DNA of 64,000 bases from the NCBI RefSeq assembly GCF_020171365.1, contig NZ_JAIUZO010000002.1, positions 744,001 through 808,000 on the forward strand, written 5' to 3'. The position numbers were made by a program, and so were the translations under genes. Positions 7,139 to 15,647 of the stretch are shown in pieces; position 1 is the first letter of the stretch, and each line of letters begins with the position of its first letter. Origin of the DNA: Qipengyuania gaetbuli. GTDB taxonomy: Bacteria > Pseudomonadota > Alphaproteobacteria > Sphingomonadales > Sphingomonadaceae. The notes under the pieces were generated by a model, which saw only the letters and a program-made list of their open reading frames with translations, had not been told where the DNA came from and did no database searches.

Positions 7139-9244
7139 ATGAAAGCCTCCACACTGGCCCTGCTCGCAGCCGGAACCGCCCTCGCCACCCCCGCATTCGC
7201 GGCCGAGGAAGTGCAGCCCGACCGCGACTACCTGCCCGCCGACATCGTGGTCAGCGGCGACCGGGACGAAGGCTATGCCAACGAGGACGGGTCGAGCGCG
7301 ACCAAGACGCCGACCCCGCTGATCGACGTGCCGCAGGCGGTCAGCTTCATCACCGAAGACCAGCTGGAAGACCAGGCGATCCGCCAGCTCAACGACGCGC
7401 TCCGCTATGTCCCGGGCATCAGCATGGAAAGCGGCGAAGGCCACCGCGACGAGGTCTTCATCCGCGGCCAGGAATCGACCGCCGACTTCTACATCGACGG
7501 CCTGCGCGACGATGCGCAGTATTACCGCTCGCTCTACAACATCGAGCGTGTAGAAGTGCTCAAGGGAGCCAATGCGCTGATCTTCGGCCGCGGTGCAGGC
7601 GGCGGTGCGATCAACCGCGTGGCGAAGCGTGCCAAGCTGGGCGAGAATTTCATTTCCGGCGAAGCATCGGTCGACACTTTCAGCGCCTTCGACGTCACTG
7701 CCGACGTCAACCAGGCCCTGTCCGCTGGCGTGGCCCTGCGCCTCAATGCCGCTTACGAGGAATTCGACAACGATCGCGACTTCTACGAAGGCCGCTTCAT
7801 CGGTTTCTCGCCCACGCTGACCGCAGCACTCGGCCCCGACACCACGCTTGTCGCCAGCTACACCTATGATGACGACAGCCGCGTCACCGACCGCGGCCTC
7901 CCGTCGCTCGGCACCGGCCCGCTGCAGGGTTACGACAGCACCTTCTTCGGCGATAGCGACTTCAATCGCGCCGAAGCGCAGGTCCACATTGGCCGCGTCC
8001 GGCTGGAGCATGATTTCAACGGCGGCCTCACTACCAACGCCACGGTCCAGTTCGCCGATTACGACAAGGTCTACGCCAATATCGTGCCTTCGAGCACCGA
8101 TGGCACCACCGTCTTCCTGAGCGGCTACGAGGACGCGCAACAGCGCACCAACTGGATCGGCCAGGCCAATCTGGTCTGGGAAGCCGAAATGGGTTCGGAC
8201 ATCGCCTCGACCCTCCTGTTCGGCGTCGAGGCGAGCAAGCAGGATTCGGCCAACCAGCGCAGCACGGTCGGTTTCACCCGTGCACCGGGCGTGGACGGCC
8301 TGGCGCCGAACCAGACCCCGCTCGCCGACGTGCTCTTCATCCCGCCCTTCCAGCTGAACCCGGTCTCGCGTTCGCGACAGAGCGATCTCGAAACCCTGTC
8401 GGTCTATGTGCAGGAACAGCTCGAGATCGGCGACCATATCGAACTCGTCGGCGGCCTGCGCTGGGACCGCTTCGACCTCAAGACCGAGGACCTCTTGGGC
8501 GGACCCGCTGCCGACCGCATCGACGAGAAGTTCAGCCCGCGCATCGGCCTGATCGTCAAGCCGACCCCCGACCTGTCGCTCTACGCCTCCTATTCGGAAA
8601 GCTTCCTGCCGCAGGCGGGTGACCAGTTCTTTATCCTCTCGCAGGGCGATGCGCAGTTCGATCCGGAAAAGTTCACCAATTACGAAATCGGCGCGAAGTG
8701 GGCCCCGCTCGACAAGGTGCTGGTCAACGCCGCGATCTTCCGCCTCGAGCGCACCAATATCCAGGCCCCCTCGCCGACCGATCCGACGTTGACCGTCTTG
8801 GCTGGCAAAAGCCGTGCGGAAGGTTTCGAGATCAGCGCGGTCGGTGAAATTGCCGATTTCTGGAAGGCCAATCTCGGTTACACCTATCTCGACGGCGAAC
8901 TGCTCAACGAAAGCGCGTTCGGCGATGCCGGCCAGCGCCTGCAGCAGCTGCCCAAGCACTCGATCAGCGCGTGGAACCGTTTCGATGTGAATGAACAGCT
9001 GGGCTTCGGCCTTGGCGTCATCCAGCAGTCGGAACAGTATGCCAGCTTCTCGAACACGGTCGTCCTGCCGAGCTACTGGCGTGTCGATGCGGCCGCCTAT
9101 TACACGGTCAGCGACCGCCTGAGCTTCCAGCTCAATGTCGAGAACCTGTTCGACGAGGATTACTACCCGTCGGCCCATGGCAACAACAACATCCAGCCGG
9201 GCGATCCACTGAGCGCACGTATCGGCGTCCGCTTCGAGATCTGA
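7139..9244 (+). CDS. TonB-dependent siderophore receptor
   Basis: A 701-residue outer-membrane receptor. Residues 1-21 are a signal peptide ending AFA-AEE. The plug domain follows: TPTPLIDVPQAVSFIT (about 55-70), ALRYVPGIS, FIRGQESTADFYIDGLRDD and VEVLKGANALIFGRGAGGG. These are hallmarks of the ferric-siderophore receptor group (Fiu/FhuE/FoxA). The remainder is a beta-barrel ending in LSARIGVRFEI with a terminal aromatic-aliphatic pattern. The frame is open upstream, but the signal peptide begins at 7139. The palindrome at 7067-7093 suggests iron regulation. No siderophore synthesis or ABC genes are adjacent. A strong terminator follows. Confidence 0.93.
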   Translation: MKASTLALLAAGTALATPAFAAEEVQPDRDYLPADIVVSGDRDEGYANEDGSSATKTPTPLIDVPQAVSFITEDQLEDQAIRQLNDALRYVPGISMESGEGHRDEVFIRGQESTADFYIDGLRDDAQYYRSLYNIERVEVLKGANALIFGRGAGGGAINRVAKRAKLGENFISGEASVDTFSAFDVTADVNQALSAGVALRLNAAYEEFDNDRDFYEGRFIGFSPTLTAALGPDTTLVASYTYDDDSRVTDRGLPSLGTGPLQGYDSTFFGDSDFNRAEAQVHIGRVRLEHDFNGGLTTNATVQFADYDKVYANIVPSSTDGTTVFLSGYEDAQQRTNWIGQANLVWEAEMGSDIASTLLFGVEASKQDSANQRSTVGFTRAPGVDGLAPNQTPLADVLFIPPFQLNPVSRSRQSDLETLSVYVQEQLEIGDHIELVGGLRWDRFDLKTEDLLGGPAADRIDEKFSPRIGLIVKPTPDLSLYASYSESFLPQAGDQFFILSQGDAQFDPEKFTNYEIGAKWAPLDKVLVNAAIFRLERTNIQAPSPTDPTLTVLAGKSRAEGFEISAVGEIADFWKANLGYTYLDGELLNESAFGDAGQRLQQLPKHSISAWNRFDVNEQLGFGLGVIQQSEQYASFSNTVVLPSYWRVDAAAYYTVSDRLSFQLNVENLFDEDYYPSAHGNNNIQPGDPLSARIGVRFEI

Positions 9245-9272
9245 TCCCGGGGCTGCGCCTGTCAGGAAAATG

Positions 9273-9304
9273 GCGGCGGCGGGGAAACCTGCCGCCGCTT
9301 TTTC
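9273..9304 (+). terminator. Rho-independent terminator after TonB receptor
   Basis: An 8-bp perfect stem GCGGCGGC / GCCGCCGC with a 10-base loop is followed directly by TTTTTC. It lies 29 bases after the receptor stop and may also serve the convergent iron-sulfur gene. Confidence 0.85.
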
Positions 9305-9313
9305 ATGATTGCA

Positions 9314-9871
9314 TCAATTGCGCGGCTTTGCGGGCGCCTGTCCGGAAAGCGCCGGGACCTCGCGGGCCGCATCCTCGCTGCTGATACCGGGGGCCGGCGC
9401 GGCGCTGATGCGCTCCTGCCGCCTTGCGACGCGGCCTGCCCGCTGGATGGCGCGCACGAGGCGCGGGTAGACGCCGCAGCGGCACAGGTTTGGAACTGCC
9501 GCCTTGATATCCTCTTCCGAGGCAGCCGGATTGCGGTTGATCAGTGCTGCGGCCGCCATGACGATCCCCGGCGTACAGAAGCCGCACTGGATCGCCTGCT
9601 CCGCCACCAGCGCCTGCTGGACGGGGTGCGAACGATCCCCGCTCAGCCCCTCGATCGTCGTGACGAACCGCCCCTCCGCCTCGCCGATGGTGACAAGGCA
9701 GGAGCGCAGCGCTTCTCCGTCGATATGGACCATGCAGGCCCCGCAATCGCCGGTCCCGCAGCCATATTTCGACCCCGTCAGATTGGCGGCATCGCGCAGC
9801 GCCCACAGCAAAGGCGTATCGTCGTCCATCAGGAATTCGACCGGGCGGTCGTTTACGGTCATGCGGGACAT
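9314..9871 (-). CDS. [2Fe-2S] subunit of a xanthine-dehydrogenase-type oxidoreductase (IorA-like)
   Basis: A 185-residue small subunit of molybdenum hydroxylases (isoquinoline 1-oxidoreductase alpha, CoxS, aldehyde dehydrogenase types). The plant-ferredoxin-like domain has YGCGTGDCGACMVH (about residues 35-48) with a further Cys in LRSCLV. The helical domain has QCGFCTPG and NLCRCG. All eight cluster cysteines are present. The C-terminal 30 residues beyond RAIQRAGR are a non-conserved tail. Normally a large molybdopterin subunit is encoded next to it; none is here. ATG at 9871 or 9862 are both possible starts. Confidence 0.88.
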   Translation of the reverse strand: MSRMTVNDRPVEFLMDDDTPLLWALRDAANLTGSKYGCGTGDCGACMVHIDGEALRSCLVTIGEAEGRFVTTIEGLSGDRSHPVQQALVAEQAIQCGFCTPGIVMAAAALINRNPAASEEDIKAAVPNLCRCGVYPRLVRAIQRAGRVARRQERISAAPAPGISSEDAAREVPALSGQAPAKPRN

Positions 9872-9884
9872 GGGTGGATGCGGC

Positions 9885-10097
9885 TCAGTTGGCGTAGCTT
9901 TCTAGGTAGCCGCACTTGTTGCAGCGGAATTTGGAAATCGCCAGCACGCTTTTGCGGTTGGCTTTCAATCCCCACCAGCGTTTGTCGGGCTTGCCCGGAT
10001 GCCAGCCCGCCACGTGGTTTTCGCCGTAACCGCGATCGACGCCGAAGCCTTCCTCCATCCGCCCGTCGCATTTCGGGCAGGATTTCGCAGCCGCCAT
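9885..10097 (-). CDS. Small zinc-ribbon protein
   Basis: A 70-residue protein with two Cys pairs, CPKC near residues 7-10 and CNKC near 59-62, separated by a conserved-looking middle (GYGENHVAGWHPGKPDKRWW). This matches small zinc-ribbon proteins of the DUF6487/PF20097 type, to my recollection. Its ATG shares a base with the TGA of the class II aldolase gene, so translation is coupled. No function is established; nucleic-acid binding or a structural zinc role is possible. Confidence 0.7.
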   Translation of the reverse strand: MAAAKSCPKCDGRMEEGFGVDRGYGENHVAGWHPGKPDKRWWGLKANRKSVLAISKFRCNKCGYLESYAN

Positions 10098-10861
10098 CAG
10101 CTCATCCAGCTGTCGTCGATCTTGGAGACGCGCCGCTTCCATGCCTCGAAGTCGAACACGCCCGCGCCGCCCTGGCTCGCCATGACGGCGAGGTCGCGCT
10201 GGTGGACGTCGACCACTTCCTGCGAGATCACATTGGCCTCGCCCTGCGACAGGGTGGCAACCTGGATTTCGCAGGCGCGCTGCAGCGCCCACATCTTCAC
10301 GAACATGCCGGGGATGGTCTTGTCCATCACCACCGGCCCATGGTTGCGGAGCATCAGAATCGAGTGATCGCCGAGGTTCTCGACCAGGCGGTCGCCCTCT
10401 TCTGCACGCACGGTCACGCCTTCGAAATCGTGATAGCCGATCTGGCCCTGGAAATTGCAGGCGTAGAAATTGGTCGGGACCAGCCCGTTCTTGTGGCTGC
10501 ACACCGCCATCGTCGCCGTGGTGTGCACATGGCAGATGGCCGTCGCCTTTTCGCCCAGGTGCTTGTGGAAGTGGGCATGCTGGGTGAAGCCCGCCTTGTT
10601 CACCATGTACTGCGAGTGGCCGACATTGTTGCCCTCGACATCGATCTTCACCAGGTTCGAGGCGGTGACTTCGTCATACAGCAGCCCGAACGGGTTGATG
10701 AGGAAAGTGTCCTTTTCGCCCGGCACGGCAACCGAAATGTGGTTGTAGATGCTCTCGCCCCAGCCGAGGTGGTCGAAGATGCGATAGCACGCCGCGAGAT
10801 CCTGCCGAACCTTCCATTCGGCTTCGGTGCATTCGAACTTGGGCTTCATCTGGGTTGCCAT
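10097..10861 (-). CDS. Class II aldolase/adducin family protein
   Basis: A 254-residue cytoplasmic protein of the AraD/FucA-like class II aldolase fold. The metal-binding His residues are visible in ICHVHTTATMAV and LMLRNHGPVV, and the N-terminal HLGWGESIYNHISVAVPG is the family's phosphate-loop region. The C-terminal FDFEAWKRRVSKID resembles adducin-like members that act on aldehydes or decarboxylate hydroxy acids rather than sugar phosphates. The start at 10861 (MATQMKPKF) has a GGAGGAGAG ribosome site; a longer frame to 10891 lacks one. Substrate unknown. Confidence 0.88.
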   Translation of the reverse strand: MATQMKPKFECTEAEWKVRQDLAACYRIFDHLGWGESIYNHISVAVPGEKDTFLINPFGLLYDEVTASNLVKIDVEGNNVGHSQYMVNKAGFTQHAHFHKHLGEKATAICHVHTTATMAVCSHKNGLVPTNFYACNFQGQIGYHDFEGVTVRAEEGDRLVENLGDHSILMLRNHGPVVMDKTIPGMFVKMWALQRACEIQVATLSQGEANVISQEVVDVHQRDLAVMASQGGAGVFDFEAWKRRVSKIDDSWMS

Positions 10862-10983
10862 GGGGACTCTCCTCCGGGTTTCTATTTGCAACCTCTATCG
10901 CACGCCCGCGCGTGGAGGGGCAAGCACTCTGGCGCAATTGGGCGCTTCCCATGCGCGCCCCACCCCGCTAGCGCTGCCAGCCG

Positions 10984-12360
10984 ATGAGCGAGACGGCCAA
11001 ACTGACGCGGGGCAGCATTGTCGGCCATCTCGTGGGGCAGACTGCGGCCATGATCATCGGCGTGGCCGCGATCATGTCGGTCGGCCTGATCGACGCCTAT
11101 TTCATTGGCCAGCTGGGATCGCAGGAACTTGCGGCGGTCAGCTTCATATTCCCGATCACGATTGCGATCTCCAGCCTCGGGGTCGGCGTGATGGTCGGCA
11201 TCAACTCGGTCATTGCCCGGGCACTTGGCGAAGGCGATGTCGAACGGGCGGAAAGACGCGCAAATTTCGGTGCGGTCTTCGCGCTCGGCACAGGGGTGGT
11301 GCTGGGACTGGTGCTCTATGCCCTGCTGGACCCGCTGTTCCGCCTGATGCAGGCGAGCGATGCGCTGCTGCCGCTGATCCGCGCCTATATGCAGCCCTAT
11401 GCACTGGGTCTTCCGGTCCTGCTGCTGCAGATGGGCCTCAACGGCGTGCTGCGCGGCCAGGGCGAGGCGCGCAAGACCAGTTACGTGTCCATCACCTTTG
11501 CAGTGGCGAACTGGATCCTCGACCCGATCCTGATCACCGGCGCTTTCGGATTTGCCGGCTTCGGCATCGCGGGCGCGGCCTATGCCTCGATTATCGGCTT
11601 CGGAATCGCGATCCTGATGGCGCTCTACCTCATCAGCAAGGCGCAGCTGCCTATCCATCCCTCCTCGATCCGCACCTGCAACATCAAGGATTCGAGCCGC
11701 GCGATCCTGAGCGTGGCAGGGCCGGCGGCCTTCTCCAACGCCATCAACCCGATCGGCCTGTCCGTCCTCACCGCCCTGCTCGCCTCGCAAGGAGAGGCGG
11801 CTGTTGCAGGCTTCGGTGCAGCCGGTCGGTTGCAGAGCTTCGCCACCGTGCCGCTGCTTGCCCTGTCGGGTTCGATCGGCGCCATCGTCGGGCAGAACTG
11901 GGGCGCGCGCATGCCCGACAGGTCGCGCGCAGCGATGAAGTGGGCGGCAGGCTTCTGCCTCGTCTACGGCCTTGCGACTGCGATCCTGCTCTATGTGACG
12001 GGTGGTTGGTTCGCGCAGTTCTTTACCGAGGACCCCGCGGTCGTCGCCGAGTTCGAGAACTACCTGGCCATCTCGGTCTGGGGTTATGCCGGCTTCGGCC
12101 TGCTCATTACCGCGAACGGCGCATTAAACGCGGTCGACAGGGCAGGCCTTGCGCTGACGCAGAGCGCCGCGCGCGTGTTCCTCGTCATGCTGCCCTTCGG
12201 CTGGCTGCTGCGTCCGGCATGGGGCGCAGGTGCCATTTACGGTGCGGAACTGGTCGCAAACCTCCTGGGCGGCGGGCTTGCCGCCTTCATCGCCTGGCGG
12301 GTGCTGCGCTCAGGGCCTGACCGCAACGGCGGCGAGGCTTCCAGCCAAACCAAACGTTAA
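10984..12360 (+). CDS. MATE family efflux transporter
   Basis: A 458-residue multidrug and toxin extrusion protein with twelve transmembrane segments. Characteristic positions are VGLIDAYFIGQLGSQELAAVSF in helices 1-2, MVGINSVIARALGEGD, LQMGLNGVLRGQGEARKTSY and GRLQSFATVPLLALSGSIGAIVGQNWGA. The internal two-fold repeat is evident. It should export cationic drugs using a Na+ or H+ gradient. The stop codon at 12358-12360 is part of a GTTAACCAT element in front of cheA. Confidence 0.93.
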   Translation: MSETAKLTRGSIVGHLVGQTAAMIIGVAAIMSVGLIDAYFIGQLGSQELAAVSFIFPITIAISSLGVGVMVGINSVIARALGEGDVERAERRANFGAVFALGTGVVLGLVLYALLDPLFRLMQASDALLPLIRAYMQPYALGLPVLLLQMGLNGVLRGQGEARKTSYVSITFAVANWILDPILITGAFGFAGFGIAGAAYASIIGFGIAILMALYLISKAQLPIHPSSIRTCNIKDSSRAILSVAGPAAFSNAINPIGLSVLTALLASQGEAAVAGFGAAGRLQSFATVPLLALSGSIGAIVGQNWGARMPDRSRAAMKWAAGFCLVYGLATAILLYVTGGWFAQFFTEDPAVVAEFENYLAISVWGYAGFGLLITANGALNAVDRAGLALTQSAARVFLVMLPFGWLLRPAWGAGAIYGAELVANLLGGGLAAFIAWRVLRSGPDRNGGEASSQTKR

Positions 12361-12364
12361 CCAT
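12356..12364 (+). promoter_or_regulatory. GTTAACCAT element upstream of cheA
   Basis: GTTAACCAT ends 44 bases before the cheA ATG and overlaps the end of the MATE gene. It resembles the alphaproteobacterial CtrA half-site TTAACCAT. Similar GTTTACC or GTTACC elements recur before the GGDEF-EAL and methyl-accepting genes of the same island. The link to CtrA is inference. Confidence 0.4.
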
Positions 12365-12408
12365 CTTCGTCCATAGCGATCCCCAGATACAGGGGATCCG
12401 CGAAAATC

Positions 12409-14781
12409 ATGGACGAGTTGCTGGCCGATTTCATCGCCGAAACGCGCGAAATGCTGGAGCAGAGCGGCACCGAGCTGGTCGCCTGGGAAGCCGATCCGTC
12501 CGACAAGGCGCGCATCGATACGATTTTCCGGTTCGTTCACACGGTCAAGGGCAACTGCGGGTTCTTCGATTTCCCGCAGCTGGAACGGCTCAGCCACGCA
12601 GCCGAGGACGCGCTGGCCGAATGCCGCGCCGGTCGCCGCGAACCAGACAGCGCGCTGGTTTCCGCAGTGCTCGCCATCATCGACCGCATCGGCGCCATGA
12701 CCGATGCCATCGAAGCGGGCGAGGAACTGGGCAGCAAGGATGACGACGCGCTGATCGCGGCTCTCGACGCGGGTGGTTCGACCGAAATCCAGAGTGACGT
12801 CACCGTCCAGCCCGAAACGGTGGACGACGCGGGCGAAGACGCGCCGACCAAGGGCCAGCGCCAGTCCGTGCAGCGGTCCATTCGCCTGCCCGTCGACCTG
12901 CTGGACGAGGTGATGAAGGGCGTCTCCGACATGGTGCTCGCCCGCAACGACCTTGCGCGCCGCCTGCGCGAAGCGGGCGAACAGCCGACCATCGACGGCC
13001 CGTTCGAGCGCCTGTCCGCCATTCTTGCCGATGTGCGCACCTCGATCACGCGAATGCGGATGCAGCGCCTCGAACACCTGTTCTCCTCGCTTCCGCGCCT
13101 CGTCCGCGACCTGTCGAACGAGCTTGGCAAGCAGGTCATGGTCGATTTCGAAGGCGGCGAGGTGGAACTCGACCGCGAAATGATCGAGATGGTCCGCGAC
13201 CCGCTGACCCACATCATCCGCAACGCCATCGACCACGGGATCGAAAAGCCTGTCGACCGGCTCAAGAAGGGCAAGCGCGAGATCGGCCTGATGCGCTTCG
13301 CCGCGCGCCAGTCGGGCAACCAGATCAGCCTGCTCGTGACCGACGACGGCAATGGCATCGACGTCGACCGCCTGTCGGAAAAGGCTGTTGCAGCGGGCAT
13401 CTACAGCCAGTCCGAAATCAAGCAGATGTCGCAGGCGCAGAAACTCCAGCTCATCTTCGAGCCGGGCCTTTCCACTGCAGCCGAGGTCAGCTCGATCTCC
13501 GGCCGGGGCGTCGGTATGGATGTCGTGCGCTCCAATCTCGAACGCGTCGGCGGCGCCATCGCCGTGTCGAGCAAGCCGGGCGAGGGAACCAGCTTTCATC
13601 TCCAGCTTCCGCTGACCCTGTCGATCATTGCCGCGCTCACGGTCAGCAGCGACGGCCAGCATTACGCCCTGCCGCGCAGCTATATCGAGGAAATCGTCTT
13701 CGGCAGCTCAAGCAGCGTCGAATTCGCCGAGGCTGGCGAGCGCCGTCTCGTGACCTTCCGCGGCCGCCGCGTACCCTGCATCTCGCTTGCCGATGTCCTC
13801 GGCACCGAAAGCAACGAGCGGTGTGACTGGGAAAGCAAGACGCTGGTGCTGATCCGCCTTGCCAGCGACGATGTCTTCGCGCTCGCAGTCGACCGGGTCC
13901 ACGACCACGAGGACGTCGTGGTCAAGCCGATCGCCCCGGCGATCATGGCCACCAGGCTCTATGCCGGCACGACCCTGCTCGACGACGGCAGCCCGATGAT
14001 GCTGATCGACCTGCCGAGCATCGCCCAGATGCGCGGCCTTGTCGGAGAGCTGCGCTCCAAGCCTGCAGTCATCGAAGAAGCGCAGGACAAGGAAGAAAAA
14101 GTCGCGACGCCGGTCATGCTTTTCGCCGGGCTCGACGGCCGCAAGCGCGCCGTACGGCTCGAACTGGTTCGCCGCATCGACACGGTCTACGCCGATGCTT
14201 TCGACATCGAAGGCGACCGTGCACAGGCCGTTATCGAAGGTCGCATCTTCCCGCTCGCCGGTATCGAGCACGGCGCCCTGCCCGCCGACCGGTGCCGCCT
14301 GCTGCGCCTCTCCGACGGCGAAAGCGAAGTGGTCTATGCCGTCTCCGAAGTGCTCGATGCTGCCGAGATGACCGAAGAAATCGTGCCGTCCGCAAAGGAC
14401 CGGTCGATCGAAGGCGTCACGCTGATCGGCGGCAAGCCGGTCCCGCTGATCGACGGACACACGCTGTTCCAGCGCCACGGCGTCCCCCAGCGCAGCGACA
14501 GCCCGCTGGTCTGCCGCCTGCCGCAGGACAGCGAATGGGCGCGCACCATCCTCGAACCGCTGGTGGTGGCCGCCGGCTATCGCATTGCCGGCGGTGCAGA
14601 CGAAGAAGCCGACCTCGCCATCGCGCTCGCCGGGGATGCCGCCGACGAGACGTCGGGTGCCCGCGAAACGGTGCGCCTGCGCCCCGATCCCGAAGATACC
14701 GGCGACGGCTCCATCTATCGCTACGACCGCGACGGCCTGATGGCCGTGCTCAAGCGGGTCCGCACCGGGAGGGCGGCATGA
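12409..14781 (+). CDS. cheA: Chemotaxis histidine kinase CheA with extended C-terminus
   Basis: A 790-residue CheA. In order: an HPt domain with the phosphorylated His in FRFVHTVKGNCGFF (H44), a dimerisation and ATPase core (IRNAIDHGIEKP N-box near 270; VTDDGNGID; GRGVGMDVVRSNLER near 365-380; GEGTSFHLQLPLTLS), and a CheW-like P5 domain (about 400-545). No P2 CheY-binding domain is seen between HPt and the core. Beyond P5 is a second CheW-like module (about 565-690), then a 95-residue tail with receiver-like alternation but no phosphoacceptor Asp. It would phosphorylate the CheY and CheB encoded downstream. The ATGA overlap with cheW shows an operon. Confidence 0.95.
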   Translation: MDELLADFIAETREMLEQSGTELVAWEADPSDKARIDTIFRFVHTVKGNCGFFDFPQLERLSHAAEDALAECRAGRREPDSALVSAVLAIIDRIGAMTDAIEAGEELGSKDDDALIAALDAGGSTEIQSDVTVQPETVDDAGEDAPTKGQRQSVQRSIRLPVDLLDEVMKGVSDMVLARNDLARRLREAGEQPTIDGPFERLSAILADVRTSITRMRMQRLEHLFSSLPRLVRDLSNELGKQVMVDFEGGEVELDREMIEMVRDPLTHIIRNAIDHGIEKPVDRLKKGKREIGLMRFAARQSGNQISLLVTDDGNGIDVDRLSEKAVAAGIYSQSEIKQMSQAQKLQLIFEPGLSTAAEVSSISGRGVGMDVVRSNLERVGGAIAVSSKPGEGTSFHLQLPLTLSIIAALTVSSDGQHYALPRSYIEEIVFGSSSSVEFAEAGERRLVTFRGRRVPCISLADVLGTESNERCDWESKTLVLIRLASDDVFALAVDRVHDHEDVVVKPIAPAIMATRLYAGTTLLDDGSPMMLIDLPSIAQMRGLVGELRSKPAVIEEAQDKEEKVATPVMLFAGLDGRKRAVRLELVRRIDTVYADAFDIEGDRAQAVIEGRIFPLAGIEHGALPADRCRLLRLSDGESEVVYAVSEVLDAAEMTEEIVPSAKDRSIEGVTLIGGKPVPLIDGHTLFQRHGVPQRSDSPLVCRLPQDSEWARTILEPLVVAAGYRIAGGADEEADLAIALAGDAADETSGARETVRLRPDPEDTGDGSIYRYDRDGLMAVLKRVRTGRAA

Positions 14782-15212
14782 ACGAACTGCTTCTGATGTG
14801 CACCATCGCCGGTCGCCGCGCAGCGATCCCTGCCTTGCGTGTCCAGTCGGTCCTCGAGATCGATACCATTACTCCGATCCCTGGCACCCCTGCTTATGTC
14901 TGCGGAATCACGCCGCTGCGCAGCCAGGCGCTAACCGTGATCGATTGTTCGCTGGCGCTGGGCTTCGACCAGCCCAGCAATTCTCCCGAAAGCCGCGCTG
15001 CAGTGATCGAGCATGACGGCCACACCTACGCCCTGCTGGTCGATGCGGCCGAAGACGTGGCGCAGGCGACCAGCGATCCCGTCGCCATTCCCGGCGGCCT
15101 GGGCGAAGGCTGGCAGCGCACCGCCATCGGCATGGTCGAGACCGAAAGCGGCCCGGTGGTGCTGGTCGATGTTGAAACGATCATTGCGGGTCCACCCGCG
15201 CTGGCAGCTTAA
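14778..15212 (+). CDS. cheW: Chemotaxis coupling protein CheW
   Basis: A 144-residue CheW domain protein that links CheA to receptor tips. The family pattern is visible in LLMCTIAGRRAAIPALRVQSVLEI at the start, PIPGTPAYVCGITPLRSQALTVIDCS (residues 33-58) and GMVETESGPVVLVDVETI near the end. The ATG overlaps the cheA TGA by 4 bases. It is shorter in its third subdomain than E. coli CheW but otherwise normal. Confidence 0.9.
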   Translation: MNELLLMCTIAGRRAAIPALRVQSVLEIDTITPIPGTPAYVCGITPLRSQALTVIDCSLALGFDQPSNSPESRAAVIEHDGHTYALLVDAAEDVAQATSDPVAIPGGLGEGWQRTAIGMVETESGPVVLVDVETIIAGPPALAA

Positions 15213-15215
15213 GCG

Positions 15216-15236
15216 ATTGGTTACCGCCATTGGTTA
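15216..15236. repeat. Direct repeat ATTGGTTA x2 between cheW and cheY
   Basis: Two perfect copies of ATTGGTTA start 13 bases apart in the 55-base gap between cheW and cheY, ending about 31 bases before the cheY ATG. The spacing is a little more than one helical turn, as for a dimeric DNA-binding regulator. It might drive cheY separately from cheAW. No experimental basis. Confidence 0.4.
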
Positions 15237-15267
15237 TGATGCGCACCGAAACTCAAGGAACTCCCTC

Positions 15268-15633
15268 ATGAAGACCTGCCTCATCATCGACGATTCGCGC
15301 GTTATCCGTAAGGTGTCGCGCCACATTCTCGAATCGCTCGAATTCTCTGTCGACGAGGCGGAGAACGGCAAGGAAGGCCTGGACAAGTGCCAGGTCACCA
15401 TGCCCGACGTGATCCTGCTCGACTGGAACATGCCGGTCATGACGGGCATCGAGTTCATCACCCAGCTGCGCAAGCATGAGGGCGGCGAAAAGCCCAAGGT
15501 CGTCTTCTGCACGACGGAAAACGATGTCGCGCACATTCGCGAGGCGATCAGTGCCGGGGCTGACGAATACGTCATGAAGCCGTTCGATCACGAAACCCTG
15601 CAGATCAAGCTCCAGCTTGTCGGCATGGCCTGA
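15268..15633 (+). CDS. cheY: Single-domain response regulator CheY
   Basis: A 121-residue stand-alone receiver domain. The acidic pocket is LIIDDSR (D8-D9), the phosphoacceptor is D52 in LLDWNMPVMTG, the switch Thr is in FCTTEND (about 82-83) and the conserved Lys is in YVMKPFDHETL (K104). It is the likely phosphate target of CheA. An ACTCAAGGAACT ribosome site precedes the ATG. Because no flagellar genes are present here, its output could be a motor, a pilus system or another partner. Confidence 0.93.
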   Translation: MKTCLIIDDSRVIRKVSRHILESLEFSVDEAENGKEGLDKCQVTMPDVILLDWNMPVMTGIEFITQLRKHEGGEKPKVVFCTTENDVAHIREAISAGADEYVMKPFDHETLQIKLQLVGMA

Positions 15634-15647
15634 TCCGGAGCAGCGAT

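Noticed and set aside
6509..9178. 889-residue minus-strand frame opposite the TonB receptor
   Set aside because: Shadow of the receptor gene; no recognisable motif, and it also spans arsC out of frame.
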